In this document: positions 19,312 to 28,108 of the stretch, piece by piece
Numbering within the stretch: the first letter of the stretch is position 1
Layout: each line of letters starts with the position of its first letter
Assembly (NCBI GenBank): GCA_021805275.1
Contig: JAJZFQ010000247.1
Span: 1 to 34,467, forward strand
DNA length: 34,467 bases
Source: Pseudomonadota bacterium
GTDB taxonomy: Bacteria; Pseudomonadota; Gammaproteobacteria; Steroidobacterales; Steroidobacteraceae
Reading direction: 5' to 3'
Position numbers and translations under genes: made by a program
The notes under the pieces: generated by a model
What the model saw: the letters and a program-made list of their open reading frames with translations, nothing else
The model's database searches: none
What the model was told of the DNA's origin: nothing

Positions 19312-20235
19312 ATGACGCTCTCCACGCTCATGACCCGGCATGCGCAGTCGTTGTTCGGGGCGATCGGGCGGCTGGCACGGGCGCCGCTCGCCACCGTCCT
19401 GACGCTGCTGGTCATCGGAATCGCGCTCGCGCTGCCGGCGGCCCTTGCGCTGCTGGTCCGCAACGCCGAGTCGGCCACGGGCGGCTTCGGCCGCGCAGTC
19501 GACATGTCGGTGTACCTCAAGAGCGGCATCTCGCTGGCGCGGGCGCACCAGATCGCGGTCGAGGCGCGCGCCGAGCCGGGCGTGGCGGCGGTGCATGTGA
19601 TCTCGGCCGATGAGGGTCTGAACCAGTTTCGCCGCTACTCGGGCTTCGGAGCGGCACTCGATGCGCTGAAGTCCAACCCGTTGCCGAATGTGCTGCGTAT
19701 CGTGCCGCAGCCGCGCGCGAGCCGGGCCGCTGCCCTCGAGGGGCTGCGGCGCACGTTCGCCCGCTGGCCGGAAGTGGACATGGTGCAGCTCGATGCCCAG
19801 TGGGTGCTGCGCTTCAACGCGATGCTCGCCGTGGTGCGGCGCCTGGTGCTGATCGCCGCGGCGCTGTTCGGTGCCGGTGTGCTCGCTGTCATCGGAAACA
19901 CCATCCGGCTGGAGATTCTCAACCGGCGCGACGAGATCGAGGTGACCAAGCTCGTGGGCGGCTCGAACGCGTTCGTGCGCCGCCCGTTCCTCTATACGGG
20001 GGTGCTCTACGGGCTCGGCGGGGCGTTGCTGGCGTGGTTGGTGCTGGAAGGGACGGTGCTCGCGTTGCACGCGCCGGTGACGCGCCTCGCCACTCTCTAC
20101 GGCAGCGGTTTCGAGCTGACGGGCCTCGCCGGCCGGGAACTCGGCGGCCTGTTCTGCGGCGGAATGGCCCTCGGCTGGCTCGGGGCGTGGATTTCCGCCC
20201 ATCGCCATCTGCGCGACATCGAACCGCGGGCGTGA
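19312..20235 (+). CDS. ftsX: Cell division protein FtsX
   Basis: A 307-residue membrane protein partner of FtsE. It has a first membrane helix (TVLTLLVIGIALALPAALAL), a periplasmic loop (VYLKSGISLARAHQIAVEAR and onward) and three further helices ending near the C-terminus, with the conserved NRRDEIEVTKLVG segment. In the complex it activates amidase regulators during division. It ends in a hairpin shared with the converging rpmG. Confidence 0.96.
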   Translation: MTLSTLMTRHAQSLFGAIGRLARAPLATVLTLLVIGIALALPAALALLVRNAESATGGFGRAVDMSVYLKSGISLARAHQIAVEARAEPGVAAVHVISADEGLNQFRRYSGFGAALDALKSNPLPNVLRIVPQPRASRAAALEGLRRTFARWPEVDMVQLDAQWVLRFNAMLAVVRRLVLIAAALFGAGVLAVIGNTIRLEILNRRDEIEVTKLVGGSNAFVRRPFLYTGVLYGLGGALLAWLVLEGTVLALHAPVTRLATLYGSGFELTGLAGRELGGLFCGGMALGWLGAWISAHRHLRDIEPRA

Positions 20236-20255
20236 AGCGCCGCGGCGGCGCGCTT
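20235..20255. terminator. Shared stem-loop between converging ftsX and rpmG
   Basis: AAGCGC/GCGCTT inverted repeat spanning the end of the ftsX stop codon and the rpmG stop codon (tga and tta on the plus strand). An inner GCGCC/GGCGC pairing is an alternative. It could stop transcription from both sides. Confidence 0.45.
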
Positions 20256-20409
20256 ACTTGATCTTCGCTTCCTTGTAGGCCACGTGCTTACGCGCCACGG
20301 GGTCGAACTTTCGCATTTCCATCTTGTCCGGATGCAGGCGCTTGTTCTTGGTCGTCACGTAGAAGTGACCCGTGCCCGCGGTGGACAGCAGCTTGATCTT
20401 GTCGCGCAT
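20254..20409 (-). CDS. rpmG: 50S ribosomal protein L33
   Basis: A 51-residue protein reading [20 protein letters not shown], then [17 protein letters not shown] and ending KEAKIK. This is the standard L33. There are no cysteines, so it is the zinc-independent form. It lies 16 bases after rpmB, the usual pair. Confidence 0.96.
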   Translation of the reverse strand: MRDKIKLLSTAGTGHFYVTTKNKRLHPDKMEMRKFDPVARKHVAYKEAKIK

Positions 20410-20425
20410 GACTGGGCTCCCGCCG

Positions 20426-20662
20426 TCAGATCTTCATACCCTGGGCGCGCAGGTCGGCGACGACCTTGTCGATGCCCTTCTTCTCGATCGTGCGCAGGCC
20501 GTGCGCGGATATGCGCAGCGATACCCAGCGCCTCTCAGTCTCGAGCCAGAACCGCTGGGTGTGCAGGTTCGGCAGGAAGCGGCGGCGCTTCTTGTTGTTC
20601 GCGTGGGAAACGCGATTTCCGACGGCCGGCCCCTTGCCGGTGATCTCGCAGACGCGCGACAT
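20426..20662 (-). CDS. rpmB: 50S ribosomal protein L28
   Basis: A 78-residue protein starting [20 protein letters not shown], with [12 protein letters not shown] and ending in GMKI. Length is exactly that of proteobacterial L28. The ATG at 20662 is preferred to the one at 20668 by family comparison. A strong promoter lies about 70 bases upstream. Confidence 0.97.
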   Translation of the reverse strand: MSRVCEITGKGPAVGNRVSHANNKKRRRFLPNLHTQRFWLETERRWVSLRISAHGLRTIEKKGIDKVVADLRAQGMKI

Positions 20663-20727
20663 ATGCAACGACCTTAAAAATCAAAGACTTGGAGCAAGCG
20701 GCGTTCCGCCGCCTGCAGGAGCCGGCC

Positions 20728-20756
20728 TTTATACCAGCAGTCCGGCGCCCCGGCAA
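20728..20756 (-). promoter_or_regulatory. Promoter of rpmB-rpmG
   Basis: On the minus strand: -35 TTGCCG (20751-20756), 17 bases, -10 TATAAA (20728-20733), with an extended -10 TGG just before it. The leader of about 60 bases contains a GCGGC/GCCGC hairpin. The promoter overlaps the end of the radC region. Confidence 0.7.
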
Positions 20757-20763
20757 GGGCCGG

Positions 20764-21462
20764 TCAGAGGAGTCCATGCTCGGCGAACGAGTAGCAGCGG
20801 CTGCCCCCCACGATGACGTGGTCCACCACCCGTATGTCCATCAGGGAGAGCCCCGCCTTCAGCCGGCGCGTGATCGCCTCGTCCGCCGGACTGGGTTCCA
20901 GACCGCCCGAGGGGTGATTATGCGCCAGGATCAGCGCGCTCGCATTGTGCAGCAGGGCCTGGCGCACCACTTCGCGCGGGTGGACCTGGGCACAGTCCAC
21001 GGTGCCGCGGAACAGCTCCTCGAAGGCGATCAGCCGGTGCCGGTTGTCCAGGTACAGACAGCAGAACACCTCGTAGGGGCGGTCGCCCAGCTGAGCCTGC
21101 AGGAAGCGGAATGCCGCCTGGGGCGTGGTCAGCGGCTCGCCCGAGCGCAGTTCTTCCTGCAGGTGGCGGCGCGCGAGCTCGACGGCCGCCTGGATGGCTG
21201 CATAGCGCGCCGGGCCCAGGCCCTTGCGCGTCCAGCGGGCCCTCTCCGCCAGCAGCAGCGAGCGCAGCGAGCCGAAGTCCGAGAGCAGGCCGCGGGCGAG
21301 TTCGACCGCCGAGCAGCCGCGCGTACCCGAACCGATCAGCAGCGCCAGCAGTTCAGCGTCGGACAGCACGCCCGGACCCCGATCGAGCAGCTTCTCGCGC
21401 GGCCGCTCGGTACGGGGCCAGTCGCGGATCGCCAGTGTCGCGGCGGGGGTGATCGGCGGCAT
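20764..21462 (-). CDS. radC: RadC family protein (JAB domain)
   Basis: A 232-residue protein of the RadC (UPF0758) family. The JAB metalloprotease-like motif is AHNHPSGGLEPSPAD, with His181, His183 and Asp194 as likely metal ligands; a helix-hairpin-helix region precedes it (residues 35-95). The name is historical, and a DNA repair role is doubtful. The ATG at 21462 is supported by GGAG nine bases upstream, over the alternative at 21543. Confidence 0.93.
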   Translation of the reverse strand: MPPITPAATLAIRDWPRTERPREKLLDRGPGVLSDAELLALLIGSGTRGCSAVELARGLLSDFGSLRSLLLAERARWTRKGLGPARYAAIQAAVELARRHLQEELRSGEPLTTPQAAFRFLQAQLGDRPYEVFCCLYLDNRHRLIAFEELFRGTVDCAQVHPREVVRQALLHNASALILAHNHPSGGLEPSPADEAITRRLKAGLSLMDIRVVDHVIVGGSRCYSFAEHGLL

Positions 21463-21568
21463 GGGCAGACTCCAGTACGCAGCGCGCATCGTGGCGAGCC
21501 CGGCGCCCACCGTGCAGCGGGGAACATCGTCCGCTTTGTGCACAAATGCGTACCGGCAACCGCCCGGT

Positions 21569-21598
21569 TTGCGTCCGCGGGGAGTGGGGTCGGATAAT
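21569..21598 (+). promoter_or_regulatory. Promoter of coaBC, predicted leaderless
   Basis: -35 TTGCGT (21569-21574), 18 bases, -10 GATAAT (21593-21598), then seven bases to the ATG at 21606. Transcription should start at or next to the A of the start codon. Confidence 0.55.
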
Positions 21599-21605
21599 CC
21601 GCCGC

Positions 21606-22829
21606 ATGCAAGGCAAACGCATCCTGCTCGGGGTCACCGGCGGCATCGCCGCGTACAAGGCCGCCGAACTCGTCCGACGGCTGCGCGAGCGCGGCGCAGA
21701 GGTCCAGGTCGTCATGACGGCCGCGGCGCGCGAGTTCATCGGCCCGCTCACCTTTCAGGCGCTCTCCGGGCGGCCGGTGCGAACCGACCTGTGGGACAGC
21801 GCCGCCGAGGCGGCGATGGGGCATATCGAGCTGGCGCGCTGGGCCGAGGCCGTGCTGGTGGCGCCGGCGAGCGCGGACTTTCTCGCCCGCCTCGCCGACG
21901 GGCGCGCCGATGACCTGCTGGCCACGTTGTGCCTGGCCACCGCGGCGCCGATCGCCGTCGCGCCGGCGATGAACCGCCTGATGTGGACTAATGCCGCGAC
22001 TGCCGCCAACGTCGCGCGCCTGCGCCAGCGCGGTGTGCAGGTGTTCGGGCCGGGCGAGGGCGCGCAGGCCTGCGGCGAGAGCGGCGCGGGCCGGATGCTC
22101 GAGCCGCCCGAGCTCGCCGACCGCCTGGCGGCGCTGCTGCCGACGGCCGGCCCCCTGAGTGGCCGGCACGTGCTGATCACCGCCGGTCCCACGCGCGAGC
22201 GCATCGATCCGGTGCGTTTCATCAGTAACCGCAGCTCCGGCAAGATGGGCTTCGCCGTCGCGCAGGCCGCCCGCGAAGCGGGAGCCGAGGTGGTGCTGGT
22301 GAGCGGCCCGGTGTGGCTCGCGACCCCGCCCGGTGTCCGGCGGGTCGACGTCGAGAGCGCCGAGGGGATGCTCGAGGCCGTGCAGGCCGAGGTCGCCGGG
22401 GCCGACATCTTCATCGCCACCGCCGCGGTCGCCGACTACCGTCCGGCGCATCCGTCGGGACAGAAAATCAAGAAAACCAACGAGCGGCTGCAGCTGCAGA
22501 TGGAGCGGACCGCCGACGTGCTGGCCACGGTCGCAGCGCGTGCCCCGCGGCCGTTCGTGGTGGGCTTCGCCGCCGAGACCGAATCGCTCGAGCACTATGC
22601 GCGCGCGAAGCTGCTGAAGAAGAATCTCGACTTGATTGCCGCCAACGAGGTCAGCCACACCAAGGGCTTCGACTGCGAGGACAATCGCCTGATCGTGCTG
22701 TCTCGCACCGAGCGGCACGACCTCGGCAATGGGCCGAAACTGGCCCTGGCGCGCGAGCTGATCCGCTTGATCGGCGAATTCCATGCGGCAGCCCGCGCCG
22801 CGCACCCGCGCGGCACGGTGCCGGTTTGA
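21606..22829 (+). CDS. coaBC: Bifunctional phosphopantothenoylcysteine decarboxylase / phosphopantothenate-cysteine ligase
   Basis: A 407-residue enzyme catalysing two steps of coenzyme A synthesis. The N-terminal CoaC half binds FMN ([18 protein letters not shown]), with catalytic His73 in MGHIEL, the APAMNRLMW motif (119-127) and Cys156 in GEGAQACGE. The C-terminal CoaB half starts near 185 ([26 protein letters not shown]) and holds KIKKTNERL. It supplies CoA precursors upstream of coaD, which is in the same window. The dut start overlaps its stop. Confidence 0.97.
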   Translation: MQGKRILLGVTGGIAAYKAAELVRRLRERGAEVQVVMTAAAREFIGPLTFQALSGRPVRTDLWDSAAEAAMGHIELARWAEAVLVAPASADFLARLADGRADDLLATLCLATAAPIAVAPAMNRLMWTNAATAANVARLRQRGVQVFGPGEGAQACGESGAGRMLEPPELADRLAALLPTAGPLSGRHVLITAGPTRERIDPVRFISNRSSGKMGFAVAQAAREAGAEVVLVSGPVWLATPPGVRRVDVESAEGMLEAVQAEVAGADIFIATAAVADYRPAHPSGQKIKKTNERLQLQMERTADVLATVAARAPRPFVVGFAAETESLEHYARAKLLKKNLDLIAANEVSHTKGFDCEDNRLIVLSRTERHDLGNGPKLALARELIRLIGEFHAAARAAHPRGTVPV

Positions 22830-23299
22830 GCGCCCCCGCCGCGCCACGGCGGCTGCAGATCCGCATTCTCGATGCGCGCCTCGGCCGGGAATTTCCGCTG
22901 CCGGCCTACGCGACAGCGGGCTCGGCGGGGATGGATCTGCGGGCCTGCCTCGATGCGTCGCTCGCGCTGGCGCCCGGGCGCGCCGAGCTGATCCCGACCG
23001 GCCTGGCCATTCATCTGGCGGACCCGGGGCTGGCCGCGGTGATCCTGCCGCGCTCCGGCCTCGGGCACAAGCACGGCGTGGTGCTCGGCAATCTCGTCGG
23101 CCTGATCGATTCGGACTACCAGGGCCAGCTGTTGGTTTCCTGTTGGAATCGTGGGCAAGAAATGTTCATCATTCAGCCGGGCGAGCGTATCGCGCAGCTG
23201 GTGGTGGTGCCCGTGGTGCAGGTGGCGCTCGAGGTGGTCGAGCGCTTCGACGAAAGCGCGCGCGGTGTGGGCGGTTTCGGGCATTCCGGGCGGCACTGA
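22826..23299 (+). CDS. dut: dUTP diphosphatase
   Basis: A 157-residue trimeric dUTPase that hydrolyses dUTP to dUMP and keeps uracil out of DNA. Conserved motifs: [42 protein letters not shown] and the C-terminal GVGGFGHSG that closes over the substrate. No ATG is available near the proper N-terminus. The TTG at 22826 overlaps the coaBC stop (TTGA) and gives the normal length. Confidence 0.95.
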   Translation: MSAPAAPRRLQIRILDARLGREFPLPAYATAGSAGMDLRACLDASLALAPGRAELIPTGLAIHLADPGLAAVILPRSGLGHKHGVVLGNLVGLIDSDYQGQLLVSCWNRGQEMFIIQPGERIAQLVVVPVVQVALEVVERFDESARGVGGFGHSGRH

Positions 23300-23359
23300 G
23301 TCCCGCGGGCTTGCCCGCCATACGCCAACCGGCGCTTCATCACGCCGATCCACGCCGCG

Positions 23360-25306
23360 TCACAGGGAGTCGGGGTCTTTCCAGTCCGGCGGCGGGTCGG
23401 GACGCAGGCCCGCGTGCACCAACTGGGCGCGCAGGACGGTCTGCTCGCTTGCGAACGCGGCATCCCATTGCACGAGCCGCTCGAAGTAGCGGCCATCCAT
23501 CTCATCGAGCAGTGTCCGCAGGCGACGACCGGGCGGTGACAGCAGCTGGCGTGATTGCTCCACCATATAATCCAGCTGGCGAAGCGTGGCGGCGGCTCGG
23601 CGATGCTGCGCCGACCCGTCGGGCCACAGCCGCAGCGCAATTGCGCTGCCCGCGATGCTGGTGGACAGGGTGTCGCCGTGTTCGAACGCGAGGCTGGCGG
23701 TACGGCACAAATCCGCTCGCCGTGCCGTCAGACCCGCCGGCGCGTTGCAGACGACTCCCAATGCGAGGACGCCATCGAAAAGCTCCGACTGGAGCTGTCC
23801 TTCGACCGATGTCAACGCATCCATCATCGGCTCGCCGCCGATTGCATGCAGCGCGCCCGTCAGATGCGCCGTCAGGGCGGTGTAGTACGCATCGACGCGG
23901 TGGGTCCTGCCGATGGCCGCCAGAGCGGCGTCGATGCCGGAACTGTCGTTGTTCTTCGCAGCGTCGGCTAGTGCACCCAGCCAGCCGGCGCCGTTGTCCG
24001 GATCCAACGTGCGCAGGCGCGCATCGAGCGCCGCGAGGTTGCACGCCTGGCGCAAGGCGCGGCATTGGCTGATCTCGAGCAGGAGTAGATCGGGTCGCTC
24101 TGGAGCCATCGCCGCGGCGCGTGCCAACCAGGCGAGCCGTCGCGTCGCGTCGGCCGCTGAGACAAACCTGCCGTGAGCGAATCGAAGTTCGCTCGCCGGT
24201 ACGAGCAGCGCAGCGGCCGCCAGGGCATCCGGCCCACCGTTGCTGAGGAGCCGGCGCGTCGCGGCTTGAGCGTCTCGGCGCTGCGCTGCATCCGTCCGGG
24301 CCAGATCAAGTGCCGCGTTGCGCGCGCCGAGCGCCGCATCGATGGGCGGTGCCGGGAACGTCCCGGCGGCCAGCGCGGCCGTGAAGGTGAGCGCGTACAG
24401 CGGCAGCGCGGCCCACCGCCACCACCGCCGGGTCGGCCTCACCAGGATGCGCACGCGTTGGCCGAGTTGCGAGCGACGCTCGAACAGACCGACCGCCGGT
24501 CCTGCGACCGCAGGGGCCCGCGTCGCGATGGCGAGCAGCGACTTCCCGTAGGCGGTCGCCGCCAGGCCGCCGCGCACCACGCGCGCGTCACAGTCCACCT
24601 CGATCGCTTGTCTGAGCCGCCGGAACAGCCACCACAGAGGCACGTTCCACGGCAGCAGACTGACCAGGAGCCGTCCGAGCGCGAGCCAGCGCGCATCGTG
24701 CGCGCGCAAGTGCTCGCGCTCGTGCGCCAGCGCCGCGGCCCGCTGCTCGGCCGGCGCCTCGAGCAGCCACCGCGGAACGAGGATTCGCGGTTGCCACAGG
24801 CCCAGAACGGCCGGACCCAGATCGTCCGTGAGACTGACGGCGGCACCATCAAGGTCCGCGATCGTCGATTCCCGCGTCCGCCGGCGCAGTGCCAGCGTAC
24901 CGATCAGCATTCGTCCGAGCAGCAGCAGCGACAGCAGACCCCAGGAAACGAGCAACGCCAGTCGAACCCGCACACGTACCTGTGTGCTCCAGAACGGCCG
25001 CGCTAAGCGCGCTCGCAGGAGCAGCGGCGCGCGTGGTGAGGGCGTGTGTGAGGAGTGGGCCGAAGCGGCGGTCGGCCGTTCAAGAGGGAACGCCCGCTGA
25101 AGCTGCGCTGCCGGCAACTGAACGGGAGATTGGTCCGGCACTGCTTGCGGCAGGTGCCAGGCGGGCAGTCCCACCGACAGGAGCACGGCGGCGAGCCATG
25201 CCCCGCGCCGGGGCCAGCGCAGGCTGGCCAGAATGCGCTCGGCCGACCACGCGGCTGCGCCGAGAAATGCACCGACGATCACGACGTACAACGCAGCGCC
25301 GATCAT
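23360..25306 (-). CDS. M56 (BlaR1/MecR1-type) membrane metallopeptidase with a helical C-terminal domain
   Basis: A 648-residue protein. Membrane segments occur at about 2-20, 35-50, 115-135 and near 300, and the cytoplasmic zinc peptidase carries HEREH at 195-199 with Glu236 (in EVDCDARVV) as probable third ligand. In BlaR1/MecR1 this peptidase relieves repression by the BlaI-type partner after a sensor signal. Here the C-terminal 330 or so residues are Ala/Leu-rich helices resembling solenoid repeats, with no penicillin-binding motif, so the signal is probably not a beta-lactam. The start overlaps the end of the repressor gene (ATGA), indicating coupled translation. Confidence 0.88.
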   Translation of the reverse strand: MIGAALYVVIVGAFLGAAAWSAERILASLRWPRRGAWLAAVLLSVGLPAWHLPQAVPDQSPVQLPAAQLQRAFPLERPTAASAHSSHTPSPRAPLLLRARLARPFWSTQVRVRVRLALLVSWGLLSLLLLGRMLIGTLALRRRTRESTIADLDGAAVSLTDDLGPAVLGLWQPRILVPRWLLEAPAEQRAAALAHEREHLRAHDARWLALGRLLVSLLPWNVPLWWLFRRLRQAIEVDCDARVVRGGLAATAYGKSLLAIATRAPAVAGPAVGLFERRSQLGQRVRILVRPTRRWWRWAALPLYALTFTAALAAGTFPAPPIDAALGARNAALDLARTDAAQRRDAQAATRRLLSNGGPDALAAAALLVPASELRFAHGRFVSAADATRRLAWLARAAAMAPERPDLLLLEISQCRALRQACNLAALDARLRTLDPDNGAGWLGALADAAKNNDSSGIDAALAAIGRTHRVDAYYTALTAHLTGALHAIGGEPMMDALTSVEGQLQSELFDGVLALGVVCNAPAGLTARRADLCRTASLAFEHGDTLSTSIAGSAIALRLWPDGSAQHRRAAATLRQLDYMVEQSRQLLSPPGRRLRTLLDEMDGRYFERLVQWDAAFASEQTVLRAQLVHAGLRPDPPPDWKDPDSL

Positions 25307-25668
25307 GAGGCATCCCGTCGGCTCTTCTTGAGCAACGCGCGCAGTTGCGCGATCTCGGACCGGTCCAGCCGCTCGTGCTCGAGCAGGTGGACCAGCAGGT
25401 TACCGAGCGAACCCTGGAAGAATTTCGCTGCGATGGCGGCGATGGCGCGCCGCTGGGTCGGCGCGCGCTCGAGCCGCGCCGCATAGCGGTGCGCGCGGCC
25501 CTCCTTTACACGGGTCACGGCCCTCTTGCGCTCGAGCGTGCGCAACATGCTGAGCACCGTGGTGTAGGCCAGAGTACTTCCGAGGCCGGCGGCGACCTCG
25601 GCAACGGTCGAGGCGCCGCGCTCCCACAGCACGTTCATCAGGTCCACCTCGCGATCCGTCAGTCGCAT
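25303..25668 (-). CDS. BlaI/MecI/CopY family transcriptional repressor
   Basis: A 121-residue winged-helix repressor. TDREVDLMNVLWERGASTVA with TTVLSMLRTLERKRAVTRVK is the BlaI-type DNA-binding domain, followed by a C-terminal dimerisation helix region (KFFQGSLGNLLVHLLEHERL). It probably represses its own operon with the M56 peptidase through the palindrome just upstream. The ATG is ten bases from that palindrome. Confidence 0.92.
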   Translation of the reverse strand: MRLTDREVDLMNVLWERGASTVAEVAAGLGSTLAYTTVLSMLRTLERKRAVTRVKEGRAHRYAARLERAPTQRRAIAAIAAKFFQGSLGNLLVHLLEHERLDRSEIAQLRALLKKSRRDAS

Positions 25669-25677
25669 CGGCGCCCT

Positions 25678-25701
25678 TAATTACTATTGTATTAGTAATT
25701 A
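25678..25701 (-). promoter_or_regulatory. Palindromic operator and -10 of the BlaI-M56 operon
   Basis: TAATTACTA, six bases, TAGTAATTA: a perfect 9-bp inverted repeat containing TACTA/TAGTA half-sites like those of BlaI-family operators. The spacer holds TACAAT on the minus strand (25686-25691), a good -10, so a bound repressor would block polymerase. It is an AT-rich island in GC-rich surroundings. Confidence 0.8.
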
Positions 25702-26489
25702 GACGCTCGCAACCCCGTTGCGTCAAGCGCGCTGCTCGCCGCCGGCGCTGCGCTCAGCCGCGCGTCGCTAGCGATGCCTCGAGCGTCGTGAGCCGCCGGG
25801 TCCAGTCGCCCCCACGGTGCGGCCTGCGCGAGGTCCGCCACATTGAGCGCGCGGACCGCGGCGAGCGTGACGGGTGCGGATTTCCCGGTCCGCAGAGCCG
25901 CCTTCACCCAGTCGTAGAGGAAGACCTGTGCTTCGGGGGCGTGCGCGCCGAGCACCTGCCGGTACGCGATGACCGCCGCCTGCAGGTCGGCAAGGCCGTC
26001 GGTCACGGAGCCCGTAGCGAGTTCCGCGAGACCGAGACAGGCTCGCGCGCGCAGCGTCATCGGGTGATCAGCGCCGCCACTGGCCAGCTCGACTTGGTAG
26101 GCCGTTCGCAGCTGCGACAACGCGAGGCTGGCTGCGCCCTCGCGCAGATTCAGCTATCCGAGATACGTGAGCGCCTCCGCGGTCAGCCCGTCGTTGCCGA
26201 TCGATTTTTCGAGATGCGCGTATGCGGCCTCGAGCATCAGGCGCGCCGCCTGAGTGTGTCCTGCCCGAAGCAGTCCGATGCCGTACCGTTCCTCGACCAT
26301 GTCGGTCAGTGTGCCGGGCATCGGCTCGGCGCGGTGCACGGCACGCAGCGCCGCAGCGTACAGCGGGCGGGCCTTGTCGAACTGACCCGTTGCGGCGTAA
26401 CGCCATGCCAGGGAGGTCTGGCGGATGACGGTGTGACTGAGATAGGCCACTCCGCCCCGCGGGGCCTCGGCGAGCGCCACGGTCTTCAA
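25692..26489 (-). pseudogene. TPR-repeat protein remnant with in-frame stop and missing N-terminus
   Basis: Two open pieces lie in the same frame (26489-26154 and onward to 25692), separated by a single TAG at 26154-26156. The sequence reads LTYLG-stop-LNLREGAASLALSQL, with clear coding character on both sides. Helix pairs such as RYAATGQFDKARPLYAAAL and ARACLGLAELATGSVTDGLA are tetratricopeptide-like, similar to the C-terminal part of large TPR-containing kinases (inference). The frame is closed upstream by TAA at 26499, so the N-terminal part is gone. The 3' end runs into the BlaI operator. Confidence 0.75.
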
Positions 26490-26490
26490 T

Positions 26491-27019
26491 CTGTCGCGTT
26501 ACGGCACCGTTGTCCCCGGGGCTCTGGCGGTCGACTCAAAGGGCGGCCTGTGGACCATGATCAGCTCCACGACCGTCTCGTCAGACCCCCTCGGGGTCCT
26601 GAGCGTGAGCGCCTCCGCGGCGAGTGACTGCTCGAGCGGATGCAAGCTGTATGCCTTCCCCGGCGCAGCAGGCGTCACGTTCAATTCGAGCCAGATTGCC
26701 GTGGATGGGAGCGACAATATGCTGGTGTCAGCCAATGTCAGCTCGAACGGTGCCGTGTCCATCGACAGCGGCGGCCATTACACGGGACTGGCGGTCGTGT
26801 CGATTGCACCGAGCGCGGCGACCGATTGCTCGACCGGATGCTCGTTGGTGGCTTCAACCCTCAAACCTCCCCAATGCAGATCCGCTGTCACTGGCGGTGG
26901 ACCAAGGCGGAAATGTCTGGGATGGCACATACGACAATGCAGACAATCTGAACGTCCTGGTCGAGTTGCCGCACGCGGCTGCGGCGACGCCGCAACCCAT
27001 CGTGACGCAGTCGCGCTGA
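26491..27019 (+). pseudogene. Beta-propeller (NHL-like) protein remnant with frameshift
   Basis: Blade-like repeats ALAVDSKGGLWTM, QIAVDGSDNMLVS and SLAVDQGGNVWDG occur with paired cysteines (DCSSGC, DCSTGC). The first two are in one frame and the third, with the end NVLVELPHAAAATPQPIVTQ, is in the next frame, so there is a frameshift near 26865-26875. No start codon or signal peptide is seen; the left end abuts the TPR remnant, suggesting a deletion junction. It is probably the tail of a secreted propeller protein. Confidence 0.7.
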
Positions 27020-27451
27020 CCATCGGTCGTGAAGCTGCGGCGACAGACTGGCCAGCCGCCGAGATGCCGCGGTGCAGTGTGCGCATAGGATCTTGCGGGC
27101 TGCCCGCGACGCAAGGCCGGTGCGGCGAAGACTCCAAACACTCACCTGGCCGTCAGTGACCGGAAGGCCGCGTCGGCCAGTGTCCTTCGGGTCACTGCCC
27201 GAAGTGGCTGCTTGAAGTAGGCCTCGACCTCTTTGCGCGGCCCCTGGGCCCGCGCGCGGTCAGGCGGCAGAGTGCGCCGGACTTGCCAGATGAAAGGCCG
27301 TCGCCGCGCCGCCGACGGCGCTCCACATTGGCTGATGTGCCTCATGCCTTCTTGACGGTCGTGACGCATGGGTTTCATGATATGCGGAAGCAGCACGGAA
27401 TCTGCGTGTGCAGCCGGGGCTTTGCGCGAATGGTGGCAACCGGAGACCATA
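27020..27451. other. Gene-free stretch with palindromes
   Basis: No supported gene. It holds CTGGCC/GGCCAG (27146-27180) enclosing GGCCG/CGGCC (27166-27178), and CTTCGGG/CCCGAAG with a six-base loop (27185-27204). These are close together and REP-like. The minus strand has an open frame across part of it, but nothing recognisable. Confidence 0.4.
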
Positions 27452-27772
27452 ATGAAAAATATAACGCGGAGCGAGGCGATGAAGGCGGTCACCTCCGGTG
27501 CCACCATCTACACCCGCCTGCTCCAGGAGTCCTCCGGCGACGTCGGCTTCTATCGGCCGCGGCCCACGGATTCCCAGGAGCCCCATGCGCGGGACGAAGT
27601 CTACGTCGTCGCGAGCGGAACGGGCACGTTTGTCTGTGCCGGACAGCGTACGACATTCGAACCGGGAGATGTGCTCTTCGTGCCACGGGGAGTCGAGCAC
27701 CAGTTCGAGGATTTTGACGATGAGTTTGCCACGTGGGTGATTTTCCTCGGGCCATCGCTCGCAATGCAGTGA
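27452..27772 (+). CDS. Small cupin-domain protein
   Basis: A 106-residue single cupin barrel. The first motif is EPHARDEVYVVASGTG (His and Glu present, the second His of the usual HxH is Arg) and the second is PGDVLFVPRGVEHQFEDF. Small cupins of this kind bind a metal or small ligand; the substrate is unknown. The ATG at 27452 has GGAG eight bases upstream. It is intact, unlike its left-hand neighbours. Confidence 0.85.
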   Translation: MKNITRSEAMKAVTSGATIYTRLLQESSGDVGFYRPRPTDSQEPHARDEVYVVASGTGTFVCAGQRTTFEPGDVLFVPRGVEHQFEDFDDEFATWVIFLGPSLAMQ

Positions 27773-28108
27773 TCCGGTGCTATTTCGTCGGACCGCGGCC
27801 ATCCGGTGCGGGCGGTCAGCGGGCCGGTGGCGGTGCGGATTGACCCGCCGCTTGGGGAGTGTTTGGCTGCAGGCGGCGAGGGATGTGCAGTGACGTTGCG
27901 CCGGTCCGGGGTGTAACGCCCAGGGGCGGGTGAGCCACAACGGCGAATAAGTGCATCCAGTGCCGTTGTCTTGAATACAGTTGCATGGCCAGTGAGCGCT
28001 GGAATAAGGGTGTCCCGGGGACGCTGGACTCAGCCAGATGAGTCAAATCGATCATGGCCGGGTGGTTGCGGGAGAGCTCAAGTGACTCGGTTGAACTCAA
28101 TTGAAGCA
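27773..28108. other. Gene-free stretch before the secreted propeller gene
   Basis: No supported gene, RNA or clear promoter. The plus-strand frame of the next gene is open from 27971, but the extra N-terminal residues would precede the signal peptide and look non-coding. Confidence 0.4.

Noticed and set aside
21336..22847. 503-codon minus-strand frame opposite coaBC
   Set aside because: Antisense shadow of coaBC running into radC sequence in a wrong frame.
27142..27507. Minus-strand frame of 121 codons ending near the propeller remnant
   Set aside because: Its C-terminal part (KEVEAYFKQPLRAVTRRTLA) looks plausible but overlaps the cupin start and palindromes and matches nothing I know.
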